A stretch of DNA of 64,000 nt from Amycolatopsis rubida (GTDB lineage: Bacteria; Actinomycetota; Actinomycetes; Mycobacteriales; Pseudonocardiaceae). Each line of letters opens with the position of its first letter. The first letter of the stretch is position 1. Shown here piece by piece: positions 23,882-33,062 of this stretch. The DNA is taken from positions 124,001-188,000 of the forward strand of contig NZ_FOWC01000010.1 in assembly GCF_900115345.1 (NCBI RefSeq), read 5' to 3'. The notes below the pieces were generated by a model. The model was not told where the DNA came from. It saw only the letters and a list, made by a program, of their open reading frames with translations, and did not search any database. Made by a program: the position numbers and the translations under genes.

Positions 23882-24108
23882 CTAAGTCACGGAGCGTCCG
23901 CCGCCGGGTGTGCCGTGGCCGAGCACGCGCGCCACGTCGTGCTGACTCAGGCCGCCGTGCACGTACAGGCCCCAGGCAAGGGCGTCGATCCGTTCGGCCA
24001 GCGTCCGCACGGTGCGAGCAGCCCCCCGGCGACGTCGACCCAGGTGCCCGGTTCGACGGCGGCCGCCTGACACTGAACCTGGCCAGGTCCACCGGAATCA
24101 CGGGGCAT
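23882..24108 (-). pseudogene. frameshifted small gene
   Basis: From ATG 24108 one frame reads GQVQCQAAAVEPGTWVDVAG. Near 24010 coding character passes to a second frame, TVRTLAERIDALAWGLYVHG then GLSQHDVARVLGHG, which ends at TAG 23882. The second part resembles a helix-turn-helix (LSQHDVARVLGHG). Joined, it would be about 75 aa. No family name. Confidence 0.35.
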
Positions 24109-24203
24109 TCGCCGCGGGTGCTTGCGCCGCTTTGATGGCCTGCAGATCGACCGGTTCGGTGACGACGCTGAACTCTTCGGCGACGGATCACAAGGTTCGG
24201 ATG

Positions 24204-24424
24204 CCGCTGAAGATTTCAGTACCCGAGCCTCTGACCTGCGGATTGAATTCTTCGGCATCCACCAGACGGCCTGGATCGTGCCACCGAAGATTTCAGTACG
24301 CAGGCTCGACGCCTGCTCGACCGCCCGAGACTCAGCGATCTGACCTGAGGGTTGAAAGATCCACAGGCACCGCTGCAACCTCCACTGAAATTTTGGGGTG
24401 CCGTACTGAAATCTTCGATGGCAC
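24204..24424. repeat. direct and inverted repeats with GAAGATTTCAGTAC core
   Basis: GCTGAAGATTTCAGTAC at 24206-24222 and CACCGAAGATTTCAGTACG at 24282-24300 are direct copies; CGTACTGAAATCTTCGATGG at 24402-24421 is an inverted copy. The second and third form an inverted repeat of about 23 bp with few mismatches (GTGCCACCG.../...CGATGGCAC). CTGACCTGCGGATTGAA (24231) and CTGACCTGAGGGTTGAA (24341) repeat as well, about 110 bp apart. They lie 70-290 nt before the 524-aa gene and could be iterons of an origin or regulator sites. Confidence 0.55.
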
Positions 24425-24490
24425 CCGACACAAGGGATAAAAACCCGTCGAACGACCTAGTCGGCTACATGACAGTGAAATACTGGGTGG

Positions 24491-26065
24491 ATGCTGCCCC
24501 CGGTCAGAATCACCCGCACGGAACTGATCGGGTGTATCGGGCGTATTACCCAAAGGCACCGAATCACCGACCGTTCCGAGGTGGCAGATCTGCCGATCGC
24601 GGCCCGGTCAGATCCACGCGAAATACTCCTCTACCTGCGGAAACAGTCTATCGCAGATCAGCCCTCGTGGGCCAGCCGAGCCGATGCGCTCGATGCTCAG
24701 TTGCTCGTCATCGCCAGCGGGTGGGACCGATGGAGGGCCGAACGCCACCACCTCCGCGGTGGCCTCGGCGATGGCCTGTTCTACGACCAGCTCGGGGACG
24801 CCCTGGGCCTCGGCCCGAACAGCCACCTTCGTGGTGAGAGGGACCCCAGACCGGAGAGACGCCGCCGCAGCGGCAGGGGCGATCCCCACCAGCCTGCCCG
24901 CAACAGGCTGAACGCCCTCACCGATCTTCTCCGCTATGACATGCCTGAGCAGGATCTGACGCGGCCGGGACGTCGCGATGCGATCCGCGACCCGAAGCAT
25001 CCCGCGTGGGGCTGGCTCGCGGAGAACCACGTTGCCTTGACCACTGTCGCGCGAGACCTCGCGGCTGCGGCTACCAGGTACAAGGTTGCCTCTCGCTGGG
25101 TCGACGAGCTGGTCGCGGACGTCGTCGACGGAGTTCTCAACCCGGGCACGCCGGCCGTTCTCGGCCTCGCCGTGGCCGAGATCCGAACCTCGCGACCGGT
25201 CATCGAGCTGACCACCACGCACGCAGTTCATCGCGTCCTGCTCGCCGCTGATGCCCTCCGGTGCCAGTTCTCCGGTGCCCTCGCCCGCAACCCGGACAAC
25301 GGCAAGATTCAAGCGCACTGGCAATCCGCTCCCCCACCGACCGACGTCGCCGCGTTGGCAGCTGAGATCGCACGTCGGCGGGAGCGTCACGGGGACGCGA
25401 GACGAGACAGGATCCCCTCCCCCGACGCAGCCGAGCCAGCCGACCTCCTGCGGTTCCTCCGCTCCTCCCCTGCCGCCAGCCGCGTGGTTCGAGCGCACGA
25501 CCATCTCGCAGGACTACGGCTTTGCAATGCCCTCTGGTGGCAGGACCGCGCCGCAGAGCTTCATGCGATTCGCTTCGGCCTGGGAATCGGCGAGCCCAGG
25601 GACGTTCTTCGACGCCAGATCGGCTCGAGCTATGCAATCACACGAGGGCAGGGGGTTCAGGACCGCCTGGACCGGTTGGATCAATTGGTCAGTCGAGGCA
25701 AACCGGACGAGAAAGGCGCCCGCGCCCGCCGGGGAACCGGACCGGCACCGCTGGCCCGCGAGGAGGAGTGGGTCGCGTCCCACCAGCAGGAACTACGCTG
25801 CGTCGCCAAGCGACTGATCGATTCGGTGGCCAAGATCGCGATCCACGATGACGACCGATACTGGCTCGACATCCTCGCAGCCGCAGAGAAGTACACGCCG
25901 GCAGACCTTGCGTCGTTTGCCTTCGCCGCTGAGGAAGCCGAGACTGCCCTGCTCGCCGCCGAGACGGTGCCGAGCGTGATCGATGACCTGCTCGCGGAGG
26001 TCGATCAGCTCCCGACGGTGCGTCGTTTGCGGTCCGCTTCACGTCCCATCCAGGATGCAGAGTGA
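24491..26065 (+). CDS. uncharacterised protein, 524 aa, beside inverted repeats and par genes
   Basis: No known family recognised. It is largely helical and rich in Arg/Asp. A possible helix-turn-helix lies at LFYDQLGDALGLG, near residues 95-107, followed by an Arg-rich linker. Central segments WLAENHVALTTVARDLAAAA and YKVASRWVDELVADVVDGVL are well ordered; the C-terminus is acidic and helical (EEAETALLAAETVPSVIDDL). ATG 24491 lacks a clear ribosome binding site, so the true start may differ. The position between origin-like repeats and the partition genes makes a replication or DNA-binding role worth considering, but that is only context. Confidence 0.55.
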   Translation: MLPPVRITRTELIGCIGRITQRHRITDRSEVADLPIAARSDPREILLYLRKQSIADQPSWASRADALDAQLLVIASGWDRWRAERHHLRGGLGDGLFYDQLGDALGLGPNSHLRGERDPRPERRRRSGRGDPHQPARNRLNALTDLLRYDMPEQDLTRPGRRDAIRDPKHPAWGWLAENHVALTTVARDLAAAATRYKVASRWVDELVADVVDGVLNPGTPAVLGLAVAEIRTSRPVIELTTTHAVHRVLLAADALRCQFSGALARNPDNGKIQAHWQSAPPPTDVAALAAEIARRRERHGDARRDRIPSPDAAEPADLLRFLRSSPAASRVVRAHDHLAGLRLCNALWWQDRAAELHAIRFGLGIGEPRDVLRRQIGSSYAITRGQGVQDRLDRLDQLVSRGKPDEKGARARRGTGPAPLAREEEWVASHQQELRCVAKRLIDSVAKIAIHDDDRYWLDILAAAEKYTPADLASFAFAAEEAETALLAAETVPSVIDDLLAEVDQLPTVRRLRSASRPIQDAE

Positions 26066-26189
26066 AAGTGCTCAGCCCGGGGACCGTCATGCCCGCCTAC
26101 AACCGGCAAATCGATACGCATGAGCCTCCGTGCGAACACGGTCGCCGTGGCGACCCCTGTTCGCACGGAGGCCATGTCCGCCCCGGCTG

Positions 26190-26939
26190 TTAGCCCTCGT
26201 CCTGGCTTTCGGTCGATGGCTCGGCTCCCTTGGCTCCCTTGGCCCTACTCTTGCGGGTTTTCCCCTTGTCCTCGGACAAGGGGGGCAGGAAGTTGTCGAG
26301 GATCGGAGCCAGCCACGTGCTGCGCTCGGAGAACCCGAGCATCTCGGTCAGCTTTTGAAGCTGCTCGAACTGCGCCGGCGTTGGCTTGTACCCGCTCGGA
26401 GTGCTGCCTCCCCCCTGGTACCTGACCGTGTTGGGGTTCTCAGCGAAGAAGTCGAAGGCACCCTTGATTCGGGCTTTGTCCAGCACCTCCTTCAGGCCGC
26501 CCAGGTCTCCCTTGCTGAGTCTCTCGCCTCCCCCAGCGGCGTGCTCGATCGCTTTCAGGATGATCTTGAGGATGGACACCCGGTGCGAGTACCGGTAGTT
26601 CGTCAGCCGCGTCTTGACCTCGTAGGAGGTATAGAGCGTCTTGTTATTGCTGCTGTTGCTTGTCGCCTTGCCCCGCACCGCGCGGCGTGTGCCGGTGTTC
26701 GGGGCGGCTTTCTCCGAACTGCCATCGCCTCCGCTGCTCCGGGGTTCCGGCGTCGGCGGGGCTGCTGTTTGCCGGGGCTTTTCTGCAGTCCGCGGGTGGG
26801 ACGGAGCGCTTGTTCGTGACGCGGGAGGGGCTGGGTAGTCATCGTCGTCATCGTCGTCCATCAGCCCTTTGAGCCCGATGCCTCGCCTCACCGCCGGGTT
26901 ACCCAGGTGGGAGAGGTCGTTGTCAGTCGTGTCGCTCAT
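26190..26939 (-). CDS. ParB-like partition partner
   Basis: 249 aa. The start ATG 26939 overlaps the ParA stop (ATGA). A disordered acidic N-terminus with a run of seven Asp is followed by Pro/Ser/Arg linkers. A central domain reads KTLYTSYEVKTRLTNYRYSH, RVSILKIILKAIEHAAGG, LKEVLDKARIKGAFDFFAEN and ends in a basic tail (KGKTRKSRAKGAKG). It lacks the classical ParB NTPase motif, so it is more like the small centromere-binding partners of plasmid ParA systems. Role inferred from gene order and coupling. Confidence 0.6.
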   Translation of the reverse strand: MSDTTDNDLSHLGNPAVRRGIGLKGLMDDDDDDDYPAPPASRTSAPSHPRTAEKPRQTAAPPTPEPRSSGGDGSSEKAAPNTGTRRAVRGKATSNSSNNKTLYTSYEVKTRLTNYRYSHRVSILKIILKAIEHAAGGGERLSKGDLGGLKEVLDKARIKGAFDFFAENPNTVRYQGGGSTPSGYKPTPAQFEQLQKLTEMLGFSERSTWLAPILDNFLPPLSEDKGKTRKSRAKGAKGAEPSTESQDEG

Positions 26940-27973
26940 ACCCACAGTCCTTCTTGCTTCAACTGCTTCCGCTTCTGTTTTGCTTCGCTGAACATCTCCT
27001 GCAGCACAGCCTCGATGTCTCCCGCAACTCGTTTCGCTGTTCCGGGAACGACCGGGACCTTCTTCAAAGCCTGTTCGGGATTCTCCTCCTTCATCCTTTC
27101 GGCCTCTTCGGCCTTGTATTGCCAGTCGAGCTTGTAGCCACCTGCGGCGACGGGCTTCGTTCCTTCGATGAGCATTGCCTCGAGTTCGTGCGCCAGTGCT
27201 CCGTACTTCCGCGCCGCGGCGCCTACTGCCTCGGCGTACCTGACGAAGCTCTCGAAGAAGGGGACAGCGCTGCCCTTGAGGTCGTCTTCAACTCCGTCGC
27301 GGAGGCTCGCCCGCAAGTTCGTTGCGTTCGTGGAGCTCGCGAACACCACGACACCGAGGAGTACAAGGCACGGGTTTACATGCCTCATCCGCTCTAGCAC
27401 GCGAGCCAAGGCGCGCAGACCGATCCGAGATGCTTCGTCAGTCTTCATCGGCACCACGACGAAGCGGGCTGCGCACAGGACCAACTGGAGCAGGAGTTCG
27501 TTTTCCGGAGGGCTGTCCAAGATGATCAGGTCGTAGTTCTCAGCGATCCCCGACAGTGCACGAGCAAGCGAGGTCACCGCCTCCCGAATGCCTTCGTCGT
27601 CGACCATCATCGGCTGAAGATGCGCCTGGATGCGCCTGACGTACCGGCCACCTGGGATGAAGTCGAGGTTCTCGCGAACACCACGAACCGGATTGAGGGG
27701 TACGTCCAGAGTCAAGGCATGCAGCAGGCCCTTGCCGTTGTCATTCACCTCGGGGTTGCGTGACACGCCAAAGTCCAAGGCCATGTTGCCCTGTGCGTTC
27801 AAGTCGACGGCCAACGTCCTTAGGCCCGATTGCGCAGCTTGGCCAGCCGCATTCGCGGCGATCGTCGACTTCCCAACCCCGCCTTTGTCGTTGCCGAACA
27901 GGTAGACACGACCGAGCAGATCCCATCGGACACCAAGCGAGTCAGGTTCGAAGGAAGGTACAATAGCAACCAC
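26936..27973 (-). CDS. parA: ParA-type partition ATPase
   Basis: 345 aa from GTG 27973, which follows AGGGGA; a longer frame to 28099 exists but its start lacks a site. Deviant Walker A KGGVGKST is at residues 30-37 in YLFGNDKGGVGKSTIAANAA. Walker A' reads TLAVDLNAQGNMALDFG, and Walker B reads YDLIILDSPPENELLL. This is a ParA/MinD-superfamily ATPase that segregates plasmids. It overlaps the ParB-like gene. About 320 nt upstream are five 12-bp repeats that may be the centromere. The C-terminal 80 residues are charged and helical, an extension beyond core ParA. Confidence 0.88.
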   Translation of the reverse strand: MVAIVPSFEPDSLGVRWDLLGRVYLFGNDKGGVGKSTIAANAAGQAAQSGLRTLAVDLNAQGNMALDFGVSRNPEVNDNGKGLLHALTLDVPLNPVRGVRENLDFIPGGRYVRRIQAHLQPMMVDDEGIREAVTSLARALSGIAENYDLIILDSPPENELLLQLVLCAARFVVVPMKTDEASRIGLRALARVLERMRHVNPCLVLLGVVVFASSTNATNLRASLRDGVEDDLKGSAVPFFESFVRYAEAVGAAARKYGALAHELEAMLIEGTKPVAAGGYKLDWQYKAEEAERMKEENPEQALKKVPVVPGTAKRVAGDIEAVLQEMFSEAKQKRKQLKQEGLWV

Positions 27974-28295
27974 TACACAGTCCCCTACCAGGCAAGATGC
28001 GGAGTCCGGACACATGACGATGAGCGCGGCTCTTGGCACCACGCGGTGCCTCCCACCGCGCTCGCTGACATCTTGCCACGAGAACGGGGATTCACGCACT
28101 CGACCCGCCGTGCACCAGAGTGGATCACAGAACGCGGCAGCACGCAGTGACCAACGTGGAGTTACACGCTCCGACTCAAAGTCGACAGGCCGCCGGACAG
28201 CGTACTGTGCGTCTCATTGCATCCAAAGCCATGGCATGAGCAAGCATCAAGACCACCACGACGACGTAGGCAAAAACGCGGTCCGACCTGCAGGA

Positions 28296-28355
28296 GTCAG
28301 TTTAGAGGTCAGTTTAGCAGTCAGTTTAGAGGTAAACAGACTAGTCAGTTTGGGC
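28296..28355. repeat. 12-bp iterons, putative partition centromere
   Basis: GTCAGTTTAGAG (28296), GTCAGTTTAGCA (28308), GTCAGTTTAGAG (28320), a degenerate GTAAACAGACTA (28332) and GTCAGTTTGGGC (28344) run head to tail with exact 12-bp spacing. They lie upstream of parA. Such arrays are usual binding sites for plasmid ParB-like proteins or replication initiators. Confidence 0.7.
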
Positions 28356-28479
28356 AGCAGCGCAGGAGCACGGGTGGGTGTCAGCCGCGCAGGCCACTTC
28401 TCTAACACCATGCATAGATGTGGTGACATACAGGGGGCTCATAGCCGTGATAACGGCAGCGACCGGGACCTGCCATCGC

Positions 28480-29400
28480 ACCCAGGGGGTTATACGTCGA
28501 CAAACGGGTGTATAAGGTTTAACCCAACGGCCACATCAGGGGTGCTCCGATATATTGACCATAGCGTAATAATTCACCTTTATCTAAGTTTCTCTTTCAA
28601 CTTGACGCAGGACGTATTTGCAAGTGTGCCCGCAGACATAGAAGTCAGCACTGTCAATAATTCAGTAAACGATATAATCGACTACATGCCAGAGGACTCA
28701 TACACACCCTTAAATATAACCTACGAACACCGCAACGTGCAGGACATCATGTAAAGCACCCAACCAGGCATCACGATTTACATTGCGCATGGCACTACAC
28801 TCAGCTTTGTACGTAACTCAATATTAAGCCCTTGTAGCAGCCCGAGCATAGACTACTTAACCTGCATAGTAAGCGGTACTGTAAACGGTGTTTCATAAAA
28901 CAATGGAAAACACGATGCAAAAAGCCCTACATTACACCTAGTGATTCGCTTTACCCAACGCAAACTGTCAGGCACACGCAGCAGCTATGGAAAGAAGTTT
29001 TCTAGCAATGCCGAGGCAAACTTCAGAGGAAGCATCTAAATACACCTAGTATTTAGGTTGCTAGCAAACTGTGCATTGGATTTGACATTCAGCTTCTATC
29101 GACACCGATGACCAAACTCGAATCAGCGTTGCTTTTTTAGCCTGTAGAACGGTGTGCACTATCACCGTCAAGCAAATTAAATAAGGGATTTCGAAGAAAG
29201 TATGCAAGCTGGCGCGCTAGATACCGTTGAGTCAAAGTTGAGTGAAAACTGCATACGGTACTTTTTAAGGTATCTTGCTTGCAATCTGACTAGAAGCCTT
29301 TTAGTACACCTGACGGCAAAAGGTCAATTCCAAAGGCACGCTTGCGACCTGCGACTATTTATGTCACGTGACGTTTGGACCTCTAAGTGATTCCATGCCG
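28480..29400. other. AT-rich non-coding island
   Basis: Base composition drops from about 70 % GC to roughly 40-45 % over 0.9 kb, with stretches such as ATAATTCACCTTTATC. Stop codons are frequent in all frames. The two longest frames (to 28754 and 29202-29390) lack ribosome binding sites and the codon bias of neighbours. TACACCTAGT occurs twice (about 28936 and 29041). It starts just beyond the iterons and ends sharply near 29400. Possible readings are an origin or unwinding region, or foreign DNA. I see no gene in it. Confidence 0.65.
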
Positions 29401-29945
29401 GCCTCTCTTGCTTCCGCTCACGAGCTTGTCAGATGCACCTAATAGGGGGCAGGGGCTGGGGGGATGCACCGAGCGTCGCATCCGGACTCAAGAAGCTCGA
29501 TTGACCCCTGTTGACCTCGCCCGAGTTAGCTCGATAGTTCGCGAATTGCTCACGGTGGGTGGGTTCCATGAGCGTTCGCTGCCCAATGCGGGAGGACGTG
29601 ACGGTATAGTGGGGAGCGCAGGCCGTCCGGCGGCCTTGCCGACGTGGCGTCCCCCGGCACTGGACGCCGCACTCGGGTCGCACGTGGCGGGGCTCGGCGG
29701 CGGTCCTCTGGTGCCGGACGCGGGGCAAGGTCCGGCTGTACCGACTCGACGGCGACGGCGGGGTCATCCTCAGCTCCGCCGCGAAGAGCTGGAGCGCGGC
29801 TATCCGGGACCGGACAACAGCGCTCCCGAAGGGGACAGCAGCGGTCTGGGGCCGCAGCGAGCGGGACGAGCACGAAAGGCACTCCGGGACGGACGCCCGG
29901 CCACTTGAACAGATCCTCCCGTGGAGCCGTGCTCTGCGTCGCATC

Positions 29946-30884
29946 ATGTTGTGGCGCAACGAGGACGAGGTCGATTTCGTGACGCGTCCGCCGACGCCGG
30001 AACGCCTCGCGGGCCCGCATCCCGCGCTGATGGACGCCGGATTGTCTCGCCCGCGCGGGGTCACGGTCGCGTGCGTGTCGCGCAGGGGCGGGCTCGGCCG
30101 TTCCTCGATGCTGAGGGAATTCGGCGCGGCATGGGCTCGGCAGGGCAAGCGGGTGCTGCTCGCCGACCTCGACCCGGTGCAGTCGCTCAAACGCATGCTG
30201 GCAGGAAACGCCCGCGCCGCCGCTGTCGTACCGTGGTCGGGGGTGCACGGCGAGCTGGTGATACACCGCGCGGAGAACGGAGGCGAACTACGGCTGCTGA
30301 CCGGGTTGCGCGGCGCGACTGCCACGGACCTGCGGTCCGCGCTCGACGCGGCACGAGCCCAGGCAGACGTGGTCCTGCTCGACACCGCTCCGGCAGACAC
30401 GGGCCCGGAGACGTGGTTCGCGGAGGAGGTCGCTGACGCGGTGATCGCGTGCTTCGGCGACGGCGAACGGCTGTTCGGCCGTCACGAAACCGTGTATTCC
30501 GACCGATACCGCCCGATTTACGAACGCCAACAGCAACACACAGCGATGCTGAAGTGGCTCGACAAGGCCTTCGACGCGTACTTCGACGACAGCTGGGGGG
30601 AGGAGCAGACGGACGACGAACTGCTGACTCAACTGGAATGGATCGAGGAGCACCGCCGGACGTTCCTGGTCACCGTCGCCGACAAGGGCCGTCAGCTGTT
30701 CGGACCGGCATGGGACCCGGACCGGTGGATCGACTACCAGCGCGCCCAGGAGGACGATTGGCGCGACGACGAACCCGAGGAACAGGAAGTACCTGCCGAG
30801 AGCGGCGACGAACCCCAGCCGGGAGACATCACCGTCGTCTACCGCCCTTACGACGACCGCGAGGTGATCGCCCCGGATCAATGA
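29946..30884 (+). CDS. ParA/MinD-like protein with degenerate P-loop
   Basis: 312 aa from ATG 29946. VTVACVSRRGGLGRSSMLREF aligns with the ParA deviant Walker A but has Arg in place of the catalytic Lys (GLGRSS). Walker A' (RVLLADLDPVQSLKRML) and Walker B (ADVVLLDTAPADTG) are kept. The last 130 residues are an acidic, Trp-rich unknown domain. Coding character clearly extends upstream in the same frame to a stop at 29607 (KVRLYRLDGDGGVILSS) without a start codon. In another frame a GTG at 29609 gives LPTWRPPALDAALGSH, so the true N-terminus probably starts there with a frameshift near 29697. Role: maybe tied to plasmid maintenance or secretion, inferred. Confidence 0.65.
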   Translation: MLWRNEDEVDFVTRPPTPERLAGPHPALMDAGLSRPRGVTVACVSRRGGLGRSSMLREFGAAWARQGKRVLLADLDPVQSLKRMLAGNARAAAVVPWSGVHGELVIHRAENGGELRLLTGLRGATATDLRSALDAARAQADVVLLDTAPADTGPETWFAEEVADAVIACFGDGERLFGRHETVYSDRYRPIYERQQQHTAMLKWLDKAFDAYFDDSWGEEQTDDELLTQLEWIEEHRRTFLVTVADKGRQLFGPAWDPDRWIDYQRAQEDDWRDDEPEEQEVPAESGDEPQPGDITVVYRPYDDREVIAPDQ

Positions 30885-30900
30885 CCAACTCCGACGCGAG

Positions 30901-31176
30901 GTGCCCGATCTCGACGACAAGGCGGGACGAACCGTCGTCGCCGTCCCCCTGGGCCACTACAGCGGCTGGCCGGAACCGGAATTGCGGACGCAACAACGCG
31001 CACGCCTCGCCGGGTCCTGCACGTACCCGATGCTCGTGCAGGGAATTCCTCGGACCGCGGCGATCCACGCGGCGCAACTAGACCGTCGGCCGCTGGTGCT
31101 GGCCCAGCCCGATCATCCGACGGCGAAACTGCTTGCGGTCGCGGCCGCCGAGCTGTACCGGATGATCACTCGCTGA
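30901..31176 (+). CDS. hypothetical protein, 91 aa
   Basis: GTG 30901 lies 17 nt past the previous stop; coding character reaches a few codons further upstream (INDQLRRE) without a start. Segments TVVAVPLGHYSGWPEPELRT, YPMLVQGIPRTAAIHAAQLD and RRPLVLAQPDHPTAKLLAVA suggest a compact alpha/beta protein. No family recognised. It is part of a run of short co-directional genes after the ParA-like gene. Confidence 0.5.
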   Translation: MPDLDDKAGRTVVAVPLGHYSGWPEPELRTQQRARLAGSCTYPMLVQGIPRTAAIHAAQLDRRPLVLAQPDHPTAKLLAVAAAELYRMITR

Positions 31177-31345
31177 CCACGCGACTCGGCTGACCTGAGG
31201 AGTAACAGCAAATCAAAAGAACACCTGGCTGATCGAGACCAGCGACGACGGCCGCGACTGGTCCTATGAGCTGCACCCGGTCCACGGGCCCCGCGACTCC
31301 GGCGGCATCGAACGGGCCGCCAGCGCCGAAGACCTCGCCCGCGCG

Positions 31346-31855
31346 GTGCTCGCCCGCCGGTTCGGTCTCCTCCGGACGGACCGGGATTACGAGTGGGACG
31401 ACCTGTGGTTCCGGGCGATCGTGTGGAACCACCGCAACGCCTGCGACTACGCCGGAGTGCAGCCGCCGTTCCTGCCGGAGAAAGCCGGGCAGGACCCGGA
31501 TCGCTACGGCAACTACCTGCTGCACCACCGGGCCGAGCCGTTCGCGGTGGAGGTCCGCACGCCGCGGCAGGTCCGCCACGCCGTCCTGAACGCCCCGGCG
31601 GCGAGGGAAGGCCTCGGCGGCGGCACCCGCGCGGGCGCGGTCTCCCGCACCGAACTCGACGAGGTCCAGCGGGAGATCGCCCGCCTGATAGCGGAGGCCC
31701 GCGAAGCGGGGTGGAGCAGCGAGGCCGCCGACGAGCACCGTGCGCTGCGCACCGCCCGCAGCAAGCTCGCCGACCTCGACCAGGAGCTCGCCGACCGCGT
31801 CGCGGACCTGGAACAGCAGCACAGCCACCGCCCCGGCTTCACCGTCGACGCCTGA
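31346..31855 (+). CDS. hypothetical protein with C-terminal coiled coil
   Basis: 169 aa from GTG 31346, but in-frame coding sequence extends back to about 31202 (TWLIETSDDGRDWSYELHPV, ERAASAEDLARAVLARRFGL). GAGGAG at 31196-31201 would serve a start near 31208, yet no ATG, GTG or TTG is there. The true start is therefore lost or mis-sequenced. Middle part EWDDLWFRAIVWNHRNACDY is globular. Residues about 100-160 (RTELDEVQREIARLIAEARE, HRALRTARSKLADLDQELAD) form a coiled coil. Function unknown. Confidence 0.55.
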   Translation: MLARRFGLLRTDRDYEWDDLWFRAIVWNHRNACDYAGVQPPFLPEKAGQDPDRYGNYLLHHRAEPFAVEVRTPRQVRHAVLNAPAAREGLGGGTRAGAVSRTELDEVQREIARLIAEAREAGWSSEAADEHRALRTARSKLADLDQELADRVADLEQQHSHRPGFTVDA

Positions 31856-32082
31856 CCCGCCCGACCCGGTCAGAACAACGCGTCGCGCACCGGCGGGTGC
31901 CCAGCCGTGCGCACCCCTGCCAAGCGCAGCGGGCAAACCCGTTGCCCCGGCAGGGAAAACCGTCACATCGGCCGCGGCACCCGCACCGGTCGCTGGACCT
32001 CTCGCTCCCGCGCCGTCGAGGGAGAACCGGGGCCACGGCGCGGGACTCGCCGACGGCGGCGCGTGCGCGCAGGCTTGAGGCC

Positions 32083-32322
32083 GTGCCGACCGCGGACGGC
32101 AGGCTGACCGCGCAGGACCGCGCGCAGATCACCGGCGAACTCACCAGGATTCGCCATCTGATCACGGGCACGGTGCTCCCGGCGCTCGAACGCTTCCCCG
32201 ACGATGCGCAGCACCGGCACATGCTGGCCGAAGCCGAGCGCCTCGCCGAGGCGCTGGAACAGCTCGTCCTCCGCGACGAGCAGCGCGTCGCGCGCGAAGG
32301 GCCGGTCGACGAGGACAGCTGA
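32083..32322 (+). CDS. small helical protein, 79 aa
   Basis: GTG 32083 after TTGAGG. Sequence RLTAQDRAQITGELTRIRHL and AEAERLAEALEQLVLRDEQR is almost all helix with heptad-like Leu spacing. Likely a small coiled-coil protein. The 31856-32082 gap shows nothing clear. Confidence 0.45.
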   Translation: MPTADGRLTAQDRAQITGELTRIRHLITGTVLPALERFPDDAQHRHMLAEAERLAEALEQLVLRDEQRVAREGPVDEDS

Positions 32323-32473
32323 ACCGGGGGCGCCGGGAGAGGCTGCGTCACCGGCGGCCGCAGAAGAAAACCGGGACGATCGACGCCGCTGCGCGACGAC
32401 CCGTGAACACGGCGGCGATCCCCGTCGTTGAACACGGGCTGGTTCCGTTCCCCTTGCACTGTGGAGGAAAGCC

Positions 32474-32868
32474 ATCACCGCTGAGCCGTACGTTCCGGAC
32501 CTCACGACGCTGCGCGAGAAGATCGACCAGAACACGACGCTGCTGGGCTCCCTCGGCCCGGAATCCGACATATACCGCCGCCTGCAGGCCCGCATCGGGC
32601 AGCGACGTGCAGGAACTGCTGGACTACGAGGACACGCTCGAACGACGACGACGGCAGCTGGCCGCCGAGGAAGCCGCCAGGGCGATGCCGCGCCCGCCGT
32701 CCCCCGCAGCGGAGGCCGCCGGCGCGGGCCTGCTGTTCACCGTCCCCGGCCCTGCTCGTCGGCTACTTCGGCTGGGGAACGTGGTGGCTGGCCCTGGCCG
32801 CCGGCCTGCTCCTGTTCGGCGTGCCGAACCTGATCGAGGGCATCAAGCTCGCCGTCAAGAACACCTGA
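32474..32868 (+). pseudogene. small membrane protein broken by two frameshifts and a lost start
   Basis: GGAGGAAA precedes ATC (32474) where ATG would be expected. The first frame reads TAEPYVPDLTTLREKIDQNT to RRLQARIGQ. A second frame then gives DVQELLDYEDTLERRRRQLA. A third gives a transmembrane tail LLVGYFGWGTWWLALAAGLL followed by FGVPNLIEGIKLAVKNT and the stop at 32868. Slips are near 32605 and 32750. Repaired, it would be an approximately 130-aa protein with coiled coil and one TM hairpin. Confidence 0.5.
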
Positions 32869-33062
32869 CCCGCCCGCGTGCGGGGAGGGACCGGGCAGGA
32901 CCGGTCCCTCCCCGCGTTTGCGTTGCGCCGCAACGCCAATCCGCACGCGCGACACGCGGAACGACGGCTTCCGCGCGCCACGCCGCGCGACGGTGGCGTG
33001 CCGGTCGCTGCGTGAGGCAGTCTCTCGGCTCCGCCGCCGCACGGAGAGGAACCGCAGACGCC

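Noticed and set aside
28296..28355. CRISPR-like array
   Set aside because: Units are contiguous 12-mers with no spacers and no cas genes are present.
28014..28754. 246-codon plus-strand frame across the iterons into the AT-rich island
   Set aside because: It covers the 12-bp iterons, changes composition abruptly and shows no domain; the openness looks accidental.
29202..29390. 62-codon frame in the AT-rich island
   Set aside because: No ribosome binding site, no codon bias, not supported by neighbours.
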